Shown here: positions 46,358-58,295 of the stretch, in pieces
How the letters are laid out: the number at the start of each line of letters is the position of its first letter
How positions within the stretch are numbered: the stretch's first letter is position 1
Assembly (NCBI GenBank): GCA_016707895.1
Contig: JADJGV010000002.1
Coordinates: 726,441-790,440 of the forward strand
Origin: Myxococcales bacterium
GTDB lineage: Bacteria; Myxococcota_A; Polyangia; Haliangiales; Haliangiaceae
Length of the DNA: 64,000 nucleotides
Reading direction: 5' to 3'
Made by a program: the position numbers and the translations under genes
Notes under the pieces: generated by a model
Seen by the model: the letters and a program-made list of their open reading frames with translations, nothing else
Told to the model about the DNA's origin: nothing
The model's database searches: none

Positions 46358-47710
46358 TCAGGGGACGACCCGCAGGACCGCCAGGTCGTCATCGCCGCCG
46401 TGGAGCTCGCCCGTCAGGACGATGCCGCCGTCGGCCTGCAGCGCCATGCCGTAGGCGCCGTCGTCGTCGTCGCCGCTCGAGCCGGCGCCGTCCCAGCGGC
46501 TGGGATCGAAGGTCGGATCGTCGGCGCCGGTGGCGGTGAGCCGGGTGACGGTGAACGCCGAGCCGCCGCCGCCGGCGGCGGTGCTCCGCCCGGACACCAC
46601 CACGCGGCCGGCGGCGTCGACCGCGATCGCCGTGCCGGTGTCGTCGGAGCTGGGCCGCCCGATCACCCGCACGCCGTCGCCGCGATCGCCGAAGGCCCGG
46701 TCGGGGACGCCGAGCGCGTCGTAGCGGGCGACGATCACCTCGCCGTCGCGCGCGCCGGCCGTCGCGGTGCGCCCGGCGACCACGACGCCGCCTGTCGGAT
46801 CGACCGCGACCGCGAACGCGCGGTCGTCGTCGCCCACCGAGGTGACGGTGTAGCCCGGCCGGCGGCCGCCGGCGTCGGGGACGCCGAAGCCGGTGTCGAG
46901 CTGCCCGGCCGGCGTGTAGCGCAGCACGATCAGATCGTGGTGGCCCGCCGCGCCGGTGAAGCCGACGACGATCAGCGCGCCGTCGGCCAGCGCCACCACG
47001 TCGTTGGCCTCGTCGTCGTTGCCGCCGAGATCGGTGGCCACCTTGCCGAACGTGGCGGCGGTCGCGCCCGCCGCGTCGAGCTGGACCAGCGCGATGTCGC
47101 CGGTGCCGTCCGGCGTCTCGGCCTTACCGACGATGACGAGGCACGGCGCGAGCGGCGCGGCGCACGGGTGCACGGCCAGCGCCTTGCCCTCGTCGTTGCC
47201 GCTGCCGAAGTCGATCGCCGTCGCGCCTTGCTGGCCGAACCCGGCGTCCGGCATCCCGTTGGCGTCGTAGCGGGCGGCGGCGAACCGTCCGTTGCCGCTG
47301 TCGGTCGAGATGCCGGCCAGCACGAGATCGCCGTCGGGCATGATCGCGAGCGACTTGCCCTCGTCGGAGGTGGTGGCGCCGAGCGAGGTCTCGACGTAGC
47401 CCATCCCGGCCGCGCCGCCAAACGACCGGTCGAGGGCGCCGTCGTGGTCGAAGCGCGCCATGAAGAAGGCGGTGGCGTTGCCGCGAGGCGCCTTGCCGGC
47501 GACCACGAGGCGCTCGCCGCCGGCGACCGACTGCGCGAGCACCGCCCGGCCCACGTCGCGGCCGGCGCGGCCGGTGGTCACGACGCCGTCGCCATCGAAG
47601 GTGGGGTCGAGGTCGCCCGCGGTCGCCGGTCGGTCGCCGCGGTCGGGCGGATCGGAGCACGCGGCGATCCCGAGCGACGCCGTGAGGATGGTGCCGAAGC
47701 GGTACGCCAT
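46358..47710 (-). CDS. delta-60-repeat (DUF5122) beta-propeller lipoprotein
   Basis: The 450-residue protein starts MAYRFGTILTASLGIAACSD, a lipoprotein signal, then repeats of about 55-60 residues: GDLDPTFDGDGVV, DGALDRSFGG, NGMPDAGFGQQG, AGQLDTGFGVPDAG, LGVPDRAFGDRGDG and GADDPTFDPSRWDG. Each starts with the 'G.lD.sFG..G' delta-60 signature and includes 'A.aYdg.gr.vvaG'. Such repeats build a propeller-like surface protein and are frequent in myxobacteria. The function is unknown. Transcription converges with the histidine kinase gene, with no gap. Confidence 0.9.
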   Translation of the reverse strand: MAYRFGTILTASLGIAACSDPPDRGDRPATAGDLDPTFDGDGVVTTGRAGRDVGRAVLAQSVAGGERLVVAGKAPRGNATAFFMARFDHDGALDRSFGGAAGMGYVETSLGATTSDEGKSLAIMPDGDLVLAGISTDSGNGRFAAARYDANGMPDAGFGQQGATAIDFGSGNDEGKALAVHPCAAPLAPCLVIVGKAETPDGTGDIALVQLDAAGATAATFGKVATDLGGNDDEANDVVALADGALIVVGFTGAAGHHDLIVLRYTPAGQLDTGFGVPDAGGRRPGYTVTSVGDDDRAFAVAVDPTGGVVVAGRTATAGARDGEVIVARYDALGVPDRAFGDRGDGVRVIGRPSSDDTGTAIAVDAAGRVVVSGRSTAAGGGGSAFTVTRLTATGADDPTFDPSRWDGAGSSGDDDDGAYGMALQADGGIVLTGELHGGDDDLAVLRVVP

Positions 47711-47833
47711 GTCGGGCGAGTTCAGCACGCGCCGTGCCAGCGCGCGCGCGCGGATCCGGTGCGGCGTGCGGCCACGCGGGATCGCCAGGTACCGGCCCGC
47801 GCCGGGACGCCGGGACGCCGCGGTCCCAGCGGG

Positions 47834-48907
<1,074 letters not shown>

Positions 48908-48985
48908 CGCGGCGGACACTACACGATCGGCGGCGAGGCGCCAGCCGACACGCCCTTACGAACGCGGGGCGCGTGGAGGACGGGG

Positions 48986-49402
48986 CTACTGCACCGCGTC
49001 GACGTGGGCGTGGACCGCGAAGGAGCGCTGCAGATCGTCCTGGGTGGCGTAGAGCCGACCGGCCAGGGTCAGCGCCTGGCCGCGCAGCGCGGCGTCGATC
49101 GGCAGCGGCACCTCGACCACGATGGCGGCGCCAGGGTCGACGGTGCGCGCCAGCTTGACCTCGCCGTGGACCGGCTCGACGCCGGCGACCTGCGCCGAGC
49201 GCTCGAAGCGGTACTGCAGCCGCTGCAGCTCGAGCGGGCGGCCGGCCGGGTTCACGACCTCGACGAACAGGACCATGTCGCTGGGCCGGGCCGCGGCGCT
49301 CTCGACCGAGAGCACCTTGAGCTGCGGCTGGCGGCCGGCGCCGCACGCCGCGAGCGCGAGGGCCAGCGCGACGGTGACGACATGTAGGCGGCTGCGCGAC
49401 AT
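48986..49402 (-). CDS. lipoprotein, LEA14/WHy-like beta-sandwich
   Basis: The 138-residue protein starts MSRSRLHVVTVALALALAACGAG. The mature part is one beta-sandwich (VLSVESAAARPSDMVLFVEVVNPAGRPLELQRLQYRFE, then ARTVDPGAAIVVEVPLPIDAALRG). It fits the LEA type 2/WHy-like fold: N-P-x-(x)-L-x-L-x-x-L-x-Y and a later basic/polar strand. These small envelope proteins may be chaperone-like; function is unproven. It is read in the same direction as bioB and ends 78 bp before it. Confidence 0.75.
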   Translation of the reverse strand: MSRSRLHVVTVALALALAACGAGRQPQLKVLSVESAAARPSDMVLFVEVVNPAGRPLELQRLQYRFERSAQVAGVEPVHGEVKLARTVDPGAAIVVEVPLPIDAALRGQALTLAGRLYATQDDLQRSFAVHAHVDAVQ

Positions 49403-49587
49403 CTTGGTGTGCGACTGTTATGCGGGATCCATGCCGGTGTGCAAGGTCGCAAAAGCCAAATTGCGACAGCGGGTTGGGCGGCGGTTCGACGCGCCTCGTC
49501 AACGCCCATTCACGGATCCCCGGGCACGATGTCGCGATCGTGGCCGGGGCCGGGACCCCGATCGCACCCGCGGTGTAGAGTGGATCC

Positions 49588-50055
49588 GTGAAGATCAGCG
49601 CTGGCGTCCGGGTACGCCTGAAGGTCCATCTCTCGGTGGTCGGCGGCGAGACTCTCGAGAAGAGCGTCGTCGAGTTCATCCAGGGGGGCGGCACCATGCT
49701 GCCCGGCGTCGAGCGGCTGCTCGACGGGCTGGAGCAGGGCGCCAAGAAGAAGGGCGTGCTCAAGGCCAAGGACGCCTTCGGCGACCCGAAGCTGGCGCCG
49801 GCCAAGAAGATGAAGAAGACCGAGTTCCCCAAGGACGCCAAGCTGAAGGCGGGGGAGCGGTTCACGGCGAAGGGCGCGGCGGGTGGCTCGGACGTCGTGC
49901 TGGCGATCGAGAAGGTGACCGGCGACGACATCGAGGTGCGGCTGGTGCACCCGCTGGCCGACAAGGACCTCAACTACGACTTCGAGGTGGTCGGCGTGAG
50001 CGATCCCAAGCCGCCGCCGCTGCCGGTGAAGGCGCTCGGCCTCAAGGAAGAGTAG
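49588..50055 (+). CDS. SlyD-like FKBP-type peptidyl-prolyl isomerase
   Basis: The 155-residue protein (GTG 49588, MKISAGVRVRLKVHLSVVGGETLEKSV) has an FKBP core with an IF insert: FIQGGGTMLPGVERLLDGLEQGAKKKGVLKAKDAFGDPK, then a lid (FPKDAKLKAGERFTAKG) and VHPLADKDLNYDFEVVGV. The G-x-x-x-L-P-G-V-E-x-x-L and H-P-L-A-x-K-x-L-x-F/Y stretches are typical of SlyD. It lacks the His-rich metal-binding tail. It is a cytoplasmic folding helper. The divergent lipoprotein gene is about 185 bp away. Confidence 0.9.
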   Translation: MKISAGVRVRLKVHLSVVGGETLEKSVVEFIQGGGTMLPGVERLLDGLEQGAKKKGVLKAKDAFGDPKLAPAKKMKKTEFPKDAKLKAGERFTAKGAAGGSDVVLAIEKVTGDDIEVRLVHPLADKDLNYDFEVVGVSDPKPPPLPVKALGLKEE

Positions 50056-50127
50056 GCGGCTGCGTTCGATCGTCGCAGCGGCGCGCGCTGCGTTGACGGC
50101 GATCAAGTCCGGAGCCAAAAGGGGAGC

Positions 50128-50499
50128 GTGTCGATCCGCTCGCTCCGCATCGTCGGCCGCGCCGTCGCGCTGGTGACGATGCTGGCGGTCGCGGTGGTGA
50201 CGTTGCCGACCGCGACCGCGGCGGTGGTGACCTGCTGCTGCGGCGATCACGACGCGCACCACGACTGCGGGTGCGTCGACTGCCCGGCCGGTGACGGCCA
50301 CCGCAGCGGCGACGGCTCGCCTTCCATGAAGAGCTGTCAGAGCCGGTCGGCCGAGGTGACGCTCGCGTCGAGCGAGCTGGAGCTCGCGCCGCCGGACGTG
50401 GCGGTCCGCGTGCTGCCCTGCCTGACGCCCGCGCTCGCGGCGCCGGTGCTGGACGACCGCGCGGCCGATCCGCCGCCGAGCCCGCCGCCGCGAGGGTAG
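50128..50499 (+). CDS. Cys/His-rich secreted protein, possible metal binder
   Basis: The 123-residue protein starts at GTG 50128 (MSIRSLRIVGRAVALVTMLAVAVVTLPTATA: Sec signal), followed directly by TCCCGDHDAHHDCGCVDCPAGDGHRSG. That segment holds seven Cys and four His in about 25 residues. The rest has three more short Cys/Pro stretches and a Pro-rich tail. Such a dense Cys/His motif can bind copper or zinc. It lies upstream of the MbnP/MbnH genes with about 200 bp between, and probably belongs to that unit. Its role is inferred. Confidence 0.65.
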   Translation: MSIRSLRIVGRAVALVTMLAVAVVTLPTATAAVVTCCCGDHDAHHDCGCVDCPAGDGHRSGDGSPSMKSCQSRSAEVTLASSELELAPPDVAVRVLPCLTPALAAPVLDDRAADPPPSPPPRG

Positions 50500-50702
50500 C
50501 GCGTCGGTCGCGTCGGCCCGTGTCCGCCCGTCGATCGGGCGCGACGCGGCGTCGGCGTGTCCGCCTTCGCGCTCACCTGTCTCGGTCGTCGCGATCCGCG
50601 GTCTGCGGGCGCGGCTCGACCGAGGCGCGTCGCCATGCTCGCCGCACCCGCGGCCGGCGGCGGCGTCCACCGCTCGCACCCAGCTCGCTCGGAGTCACGA
50701 TC

Positions 50703-51611
50703 ATGTCTACACGTCTTGCTGCGGCGCTCGTCGCGTCGCTCGCCTCGTTCACCACCCTCGCCGCCTGCGGCGATGATCACGATCACGATCACGTCCACGT
50801 CGACGCCGCCCCCGCCGACGCGGTGGTGGTCGACGCCCCGACCACCCAGGCGGTGTCGATCCGCTTCGCCGCCAAGGTCGGCGGCGCGCCCTTCGCCTGC
50901 GGCCAGACCTACGCCGGCATCGGCACCAGCGCCGCCAGCTACGTCGGCGCCGACTTCCGGTTCTTCGTCTCGGCGCCGGCGCTGACCCCGATCGGCGGTG
51001 GTCCGCCGGTGCCGGTCGCGCTCGCGGTCAACGCCAACCAGACCGCCGACGGCGTCGCGTTGCTCGACTTCGAGACCAACACCGCGAACTGCCAGACCGG
51101 CGACACCGCGACCTACACCACGCTGACCGGCACGGTGCCGAGCGGCAGCTACGACGGCGTCGCGTTCACGCTCGGCATCCCCGCCGATCGCAACCACCTC
51201 GATCCGGCGCTGGCGACGGCGCCGTACAACGCGCCCGGCATGCTGTGGGCGTGGCAGAGCGGCTACAAGTTCGTCAAGATCGACGGCGTCGTCGGCGGCG
51301 CCGGCTTCAACCTCCACGTGGGCTCGACCGGTTGTCCCGGCACCGATCCGCAGCAGCCGCCGACCGGCGCGTGCGTGAACCCGAACCGCGCGGCGATCAG
51401 CCTGGCCGGCTTCGACCCGGCCACCGACACGATCGTCGCCGACATCGCGCCGGTGCTGGCCGGCGAGGACGTCGCGGTCAACACCGCGATGACCGCGCCC
51501 GGGTGCATGTCGTTCCCCGGCGACCCCGAGTGCGACACGATCTTCCCCAAGCTCGGGCTGCCGTACGGCGCCGCCGCGGCTGGGACCCAGCTGCTGTTCA
51601 CGGTGCCGTGA
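50703..51611 (+). CDS. mbnP: MbnP-family copper-binding lipoprotein (metallo-mystery pair)
   Basis: The 302-residue protein has a lipobox (LAACGDD) immediately followed by HDHDHVHVD, a His/Asp-rich patch at 26-33. The MbnP family features are present: VSIRFAAKVGGAPFACGQTYAGIGTSA, ADFRFFVS, FTLGIPADRNHLDP and LWAWQSGYKFVKIDG. The only two tryptophans are W182 and W184 in LWAWQSG. In characterised MbnP a Trp in this motif is oxidised to kynurenine by the paired MbnH and is needed for copper binding. Its stop shares an A with the mbnH start, so the two are coupled. Confidence 0.93.
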   Translation: MSTRLAAALVASLASFTTLAACGDDHDHDHVHVDAAPADAVVVDAPTTQAVSIRFAAKVGGAPFACGQTYAGIGTSAASYVGADFRFFVSAPALTPIGGGPPVPVALAVNANQTADGVALLDFETNTANCQTGDTATYTTLTGTVPSGSYDGVAFTLGIPADRNHLDPALATAPYNAPGMLWAWQSGYKFVKIDGVVGGAGFNLHVGSTGCPGTDPQQPPTGACVNPNRAAISLAGFDPATDTIVADIAPVLAGEDVAVNTAMTAPGCMSFPGDPECDTIFPKLGLPYGAAAAGTQLLFTVP

Positions 51612-52801
51612 TGCGCGCGCTCCTGCTCGCGCTCGGCGTCGCGGCGCTCGCCGGGTGTGGCGACGACGGGATCGCCGCGCTCGATGGCGGCGTCACCGAC
51701 GCCGCGCTCGACGCCCCCGTCGACGCCGCGCCGCCGAGCTGGCCGTTCGCGCTGCCGGCCAACTTCCCCGTGCCGCGGCTGCCGCCCGATCAGCGGCTCA
51801 CCGCCGAGCTGGCCGAGCTCGGCCGCTACCTGTTCTACGACGTGCGGCTGTCGGCCAACGGCACCCAGGCGTGCGGCAGCTGCCACCTGCAGGCGCGGGC
51901 GTTCGCCGATGGCAAGGTCACGCCGAGCGGGTCGACCGGGACCGTGCTGCGCCGCAACGCCATGGGCCTGACCAACGTCGCCTACAACCCGTCGTACACG
52001 TGGGCCAGCCCGGTGACGCGCACGCTCGAGGCCCAGGCGCTGATCCCGATGTTCGGCAAGCACCCGGTCGAGCTGGGCATCTCGGGGCACGAGCCGGAGA
52101 TCCTGGCGCGGCTGGCCGCGGATTCCGGATACGTCGCGCGGTTCGCCGCGGCGTTCCCCGGCGAGGTCAGCCCGATCGGCTTCGGCAACGTCGCGCGGGC
52201 GCTGGCGGCGTTCCAGCGCCGGCTGATCTCCGGCGGCGCGCGCGTCGATCGCTACCGGCAGGGTGACCTCACGGCGCTCACCGACGCCGAGGTGCGCGGC
52301 CAGGCGCTGTTCTTCAGCGAGGTGCTGGAGTGTCACCACTGCCACGGCGGCTTCAACTTCACGATCGCGACCGACCACGCCGGGCTGCCGAGCCAGGAGC
52401 CGCACTTCTTCAACACCGGGCTCTACGCCAGCTACCCGGCCGACGATCCGGGGCTGTGGGAGTTCACGTTCCTCGAGGCCGATCGCGGCCGGTTCCGCCC
52501 GCCGACCTTGCGCAACGTCGCGCTGACCGCGCCGTACATGCACGACGGCAGCGTCGCCACGCTCGAGGAGGTGGTCGACATCTACGCCCGCGGCGGGCGG
52601 CTGATCGTCGACGGTCCGAACGCCGGCGACGGGCGGACCAACCCCAACAAGAGCCCGCTGGTCAACGGCTTCACCATCACCGCCACCGAGCGCGCCGACC
52701 TGCTCGCGTTCCTGCGCGCGCTCACCGACGACGCCTTCGTCGCCGATCCGACGCTGGCCGACCCGTTCGCGCCGCCGCCGGCGGCCGCGGAGGGGCCGTG
52801 A
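51611..52801 (+). CDS. mbnH: MbnH-family dihaem cytochrome c peroxidase-like enzyme
   Basis: The 396-residue protein has a lipobox signal (VAALAGCGDD) and an Asp/Ala linker, then two haem sites, CGSCH (88-92) and CHHCH (241-245), in a bacterial di-haem peroxidase fold. LPPDQRLTAELAELGRYLFYDVRLSANGTQACGSCH and PTLRNVALTAPYMHDGSVATLEEVVDIYARGG are typical, with M-H-D-G-S at 310-314. MbnH uses peroxide to reach a high-valent bis-Fe(IV) state and oxidises a Trp on MbnP. It overlaps both neighbours (ATG shared, then GTGA), a tightly coupled operon. Confidence 0.93.
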   Translation: MRALLLALGVAALAGCGDDGIAALDGGVTDAALDAPVDAAPPSWPFALPANFPVPRLPPDQRLTAELAELGRYLFYDVRLSANGTQACGSCHLQARAFADGKVTPSGSTGTVLRRNAMGLTNVAYNPSYTWASPVTRTLEAQALIPMFGKHPVELGISGHEPEILARLAADSGYVARFAAAFPGEVSPIGFGNVARALAAFQRRLISGGARVDRYRQGDLTALTDAEVRGQALFFSEVLECHHCHGGFNFTIATDHAGLPSQEPHFFNTGLYASYPADDPGLWEFTFLEADRGRFRPPTLRNVALTAPYMHDGSVATLEEVVDIYARGGRLIVDGPNAGDGRTNPNKSPLVNGFTITATERADLLAFLRALTDDAFVADPTLADPFAPPPAAAEGP

Positions 52802-53625
52802 TCGCCCGCGGCGCGACGATCGCGCTCGCCGCGGTGGCGCTGGTCGCCGCGGGCGCGACGCGCGCGGCCGCCCAGCACTGCCACGTCGACGTGCCGGCGG
52901 TGCGGCCGGCCGGCACCACGCCGCCGCCGGTGGCGGTGACGCTCGCGACCCGGTTCACGGCGGGCGCGGCGCGGGTGCCCGCGCTGACCACGCCGGCGAT
53001 GATCGAGCGCGGCTACCAGGGCGCCGATCTGATCGTCGACGTGACCTGGCGTCGGCTCACCGGCGAGGCGCGCCTGGGCGCGTTCCGCGTCGACGACCAC
53101 GGCGTCGGCGTCGACGACCTCGCGGCCTCGCTGGCGGCGGAGCTGACGCCGCGCCGCGCGCCGATCGCGGTCAGCGCGCTGGCGGGCCTGACGCTGCCGA
53201 CCGGCGACGCCGACGCCGGCCGCGGGATGGGCCACGTGATGGTCGCCGGCGGCGTCATCGCCCATGGTCGCTGGGGGCGGGTGGCCGCGGACGGCACCGT
53301 GACCTACGCGCGGGCGATCGGCGACGCGGCCGCGCACGCCGCGCACGCCCACGGCGCCGAGCTGTGGCCGCTGATCGATCCGATGAGCCCCGAGGAGGTC
53401 ACCGTCGACCTCGGGGCGCGCGTCGCGGTCGGCGCGTCCGGGGTGTCGCTGCGCGGCAGCGGCATGTTCGGCCAGCCGCTCGGCCACGGCGACCCGCGGC
53501 TGATCGTCACCGGCGGCGTGGGCTACGGCCGGGGCCGCTACCAGGTCGAGGCCAGCCTCGGCGTCCCCGCGATGAGCGACGCGTTCATCGCGCGCGGCCA
53601 GCTCGCGCTGGCCTACCACTACTGA
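52798..53625 (+). CDS. outer-membrane beta-barrel-like protein of the MbnP/MbnH operon
   Basis: The 275-residue protein (GTG 52798) has a Sec signal ending AAAQ (IALAAVALVAAGATRAAAQHCHVDV) and no lipobox. It then has alternating hydrophobic strands with Gly/Tyr turns (VSALAGLTLPTGDADAGRGMGHVMVAGGVIAHG, GVGYGRGRYQVEASLGV) and ends with an aromatic ...LAYHY, typical of an outer-membrane barrel's last strand. A HCH at the mature N-terminus and HAAHAHGAE can bind metal. It is likely a metal-pair partner or transporter; barrel function is inferred. Confidence 0.72.
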   Translation: MIARGATIALAAVALVAAGATRAAAQHCHVDVPAVRPAGTTPPPVAVTLATRFTAGAARVPALTTPAMIERGYQGADLIVDVTWRRLTGEARLGAFRVDDHGVGVDDLAASLAAELTPRRAPIAVSALAGLTLPTGDADAGRGMGHVMVAGGVIAHGRWGRVAADGTVTYARAIGDAAAHAAHAHGAELWPLIDPMSPEEVTVDLGARVAVGASGVSLRGSGMFGQPLGHGDPRLIVTGGVGYGRGRYQVEASLGVPAMSDAFIARGQLALAYHY

Positions 53626-53655
53626 TCACCCCGGCCTCGCCGGAAGGAACCCCGC

Positions 53656-54078
53656 ATGCGTCCGATCTGCCTCTGCCTCTGCCTCCTGCTCGCCGCGCTC
53701 GCGTGCGGCGACGCCGCCGAGCCCGCCACCATCGACGCCGCCGGCGTCGACGCCGCGCCGCGCGAGACCGTGACCGCCGACCGCACGCTGGGGGTCGGCG
53801 AGATCGCCGAGGGCATCCTCACCGGCGGGCCCGCCGATCGCGCCGATCTGCACCTCGCGGCGGCGACCGCGGCGATCGACTGGAACATCCACGGCCACGC
53901 CGGCAGCGGCACCCAGACCGTCGTCGAGGGGCTCGCGCAGCTGACGGTCGACTACGGGTTCGTCCCGTCGGCGCAAGGCGAGTGGTTCGTGCTGGTGCGC
54001 AACGGCGGCACCGCGCCGCTGGCGGTGACGGTGCGGCTCGAGCTGCACGGCGCGATGACGTGGAGCGGCTGGCAGTGA
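53656..54078 (+). CDS. small lipoprotein of the MbnP/MbnH operon
   Basis: The 140-residue protein starts MRPICLCLCLLLAALACGDAAEP, a lipobox signal with a Cys-rich hydrophobic stretch, then an Asp/Ala spacer (ATIDAAGVDAAPRE). The domain DWNIHGHAGSGTQTVVEGLAQLTVDYGFVPSAQGEWFVLVRNGG is a beta-sandwich with HGH near its start, a likely metal site. I do not recognise the family. Its end overlaps the next gene (GTGA), so it belongs to the same operon and probably takes part in metal or haem handling. Confidence 0.72.
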   Translation: MRPICLCLCLLLAALACGDAAEPATIDAAGVDAAPRETVTADRTLGVGEIAEGILTGGPADRADLHLAAATAAIDWNIHGHAGSGTQTVVEGLAQLTVDYGFVPSAQGEWFVLVRNGGTAPLAVTVRLELHGAMTWSGWQ

Positions 54079-54446
54079 GCCGCGCGGCGGCGGTCGTGCT
54101 GGTGGCGCTCGCGGCGTGCGGCGAGTCGGCGCTGTTCGGGCCGCCGACCGAGGCGACGTGTCCGCCGGGGTCGACCTCGACCTGGGACAGCTTCGGCCAG
54201 GCGTTCATGACCCGCTACTGCACCCGTTGCCACGCCCGCGCGCTGACCGGCGCCGATCGCCACGGCGCGCCGAGCTTTCACGACTTCGACACGGTGTTCG
54301 GCGTCCGCGCCGTGCGGGCGCACATCGACGAGACCTCGGCGGCCGGCCCGGCGGCGGTCAACACGTCGATGCCACCCGACGGTGAACGTCCGTCGATGGC
54401 CGAGCGGCTGCAGCTCGGCGAGTGGCTCGCCTGCCAGGCGCCCTGA
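54075..54446 (+). CDS. monohaem cytochrome c-like lipoprotein
   Basis: The 123-residue protein starts at GTG 54075 (MSRAAAVVLVALAACGES), with a lipobox. It has one CTRCH haem motif near residue 50 (RYCTRCHARALTGADRHGAPSFHDFDTV), and MPPDGERPSMAERLQLGEWLACQAP near the end supplies a possible Met ligand and a C-terminal cytochrome helix. It is typical of small c-type cytochromes that pass electrons to di-haem peroxidases. It overlaps the previous gene and is probably the electron partner of MbnH. Confidence 0.82.
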   Translation: MSRAAAVVLVALAACGESALFGPPTEATCPPGSTSTWDSFGQAFMTRYCTRCHARALTGADRHGAPSFHDFDTVFGVRAVRAHIDETSAAGPAAVNTSMPPDGERPSMAERLQLGEWLACQAP

Positions 54447-54463
54447 CCCGCTGACGCGCGGCG

Positions 54464-57172
<2,709 letters not shown>

Positions 57173-57184
57173 GCGGCGGCGTGC

Positions 57185-57781
57185 TCACCGGCTCCAGGTG
57201 ATCGCGGTCGGCAGCTCGAGCTGGAACGCGCCGAACACCTCGAAGCCGGTCTCGGCCATGTAGCGGAAGCGCACGCCGTAGGGCTTGGCCGCCAGCGTCG
57301 CCTGGATGCCGGCGTTGCCGTCGTCGGTGTACACCGCGGCGCCGAGGCCGACGGTGGCGACCAGCCACTGCCGCTCGACCTCGAGGTGCACCGGCCCGAG
57401 CTCGGCGCGGTTGGCGTACTGCAGCGGCGCCCAGCCGAGGTTGAGCGCCCACGCGCCGAGCTTGGGCATCGGCAGATCGTCGCGGCGGTGGCTGCTGGCG
57501 CGCTCCTGGTAGGCGACGCGCAGGAACACGCCGAGCTCGACCGCGGTGTCGTCGTGGCCGAGCTCGCGCCGGCCGATGCCCGGGCCGACGACCACCCCGG
57601 GCCCGAGGTACAGCTCGCGCTCGCCGGGATCGCTGGGCGGCACGTACAGCGCGGGATCGCCGTTCTCGAACGGCGGCGGCGCCAGCGTGGCGTTGCCGGG
57701 CGCGTTCACTGTCGAGGTGTAGCGGGTCTTGGTGCAGGCCACCGCGGCGGTGGCGCACAGCGCGAGGGCGACGGCGCGCAT
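57185..57781 (-). CDS. putative lipoprotein or secreted protein, unknown function
   Basis: The 198-residue protein starts MRAVALALCATAAVACTKTRYTS, with a lipobox at AVAC. The mature part has Pro/Gly-rich linkers (VPPSDPGERELYLGPGVVVGPGIGRREL), then strands (AVELGVFLRVAYQER, WALNLGWAPLQYANRAELGPVHLEVERQWLVATVGLG) that look like an outer-membrane beta-barrel domain of about eight strands. Its ATG shares a base with the stop of the upstream gene (TGATG). Function is unknown. Confidence 0.7.
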   Translation of the reverse strand: MRAVALALCATAAVACTKTRYTSTVNAPGNATLAPPPFENGDPALYVPPSDPGERELYLGPGVVVGPGIGRRELGHDDTAVELGVFLRVAYQERASSHRRDDLPMPKLGAWALNLGWAPLQYANRAELGPVHLEVERQWLVATVGLGAAVYTDDGNAGIQATLAAKPYGVRFRYMAETGFEVFGAFQLELPTAITWSR

Positions 57782-58242
57782 CAGTAGGGCCTCGCGGTCG
57801 GCTCGTCCCAGCGGCCGGCGACGAACGCGTGGTGCGCGGGGATGGTCCAGGTCACCGGCGCGGCGTCGCCGATCGCCAGCTCGAGCTCGAAGCGGCCGGC
57901 GCGGTGGTCGTCGTTCCACGCGGCGTTGTTGTCGAACGCGAACGGCAGCCAGACGTACGCCAGCGAGCGGCCGGGCAGGGCCGGCGGCGGCGGCACCTCG
58001 GCCGGCACCCGCAGCGCGTCGACGATCAGCTCGGCGCGGGTGATCCGCACCGCGCAGGTGGCGTGGGAGCGCAGCGCGACCGTCACGCCGACCCCGGTCT
58101 TGCCCGACACCCGGACGAAGGCGTCGGCGTCGAGGCAGCCGTGGGCGAAGTGGGTGTCGCCGTCGAGCGTCCACCGCGGGTACGCCCGCATCGGCCCGCC
58201 ACAGGCGGTCGCGGCGAAGAGGAGCAGCCAGGCCGTGCGCAC
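57781..58242 (-). CDS. putative lipoprotein, unknown function
   Basis: The 153-residue protein starts at GTG 58242 (MRTAWLLLFAATACGGPM) with a lipobox. It has a small beta-sandwich: THFAHGCLDADAFVRVSGKTGVGVTVALRSHATCAVRITRAELIVD and FELELAIGDAAPVTWTIPAHHAFVAGRWDE. Two Cys may form a disulfide. It is translationally coupled to the gene at 57185 (TGATG), which is probably its partner in the envelope. No family is recognised. Confidence 0.7.
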   Translation of the reverse strand: MRTAWLLLFAATACGGPMRAYPRWTLDGDTHFAHGCLDADAFVRVSGKTGVGVTVALRSHATCAVRITRAELIVDALRVPAEVPPPPALPGRSLAYVWLPFAFDNNAAWNDDHRAGRFELELAIGDAAPVTWTIPAHHAFVAGRWDEPTARPY

Positions 58243-58295
58243 GGGTCAGTAACGATCGCACGGCGCGGGGCTTACGCGCGAGGCCGCCGCGGCGC

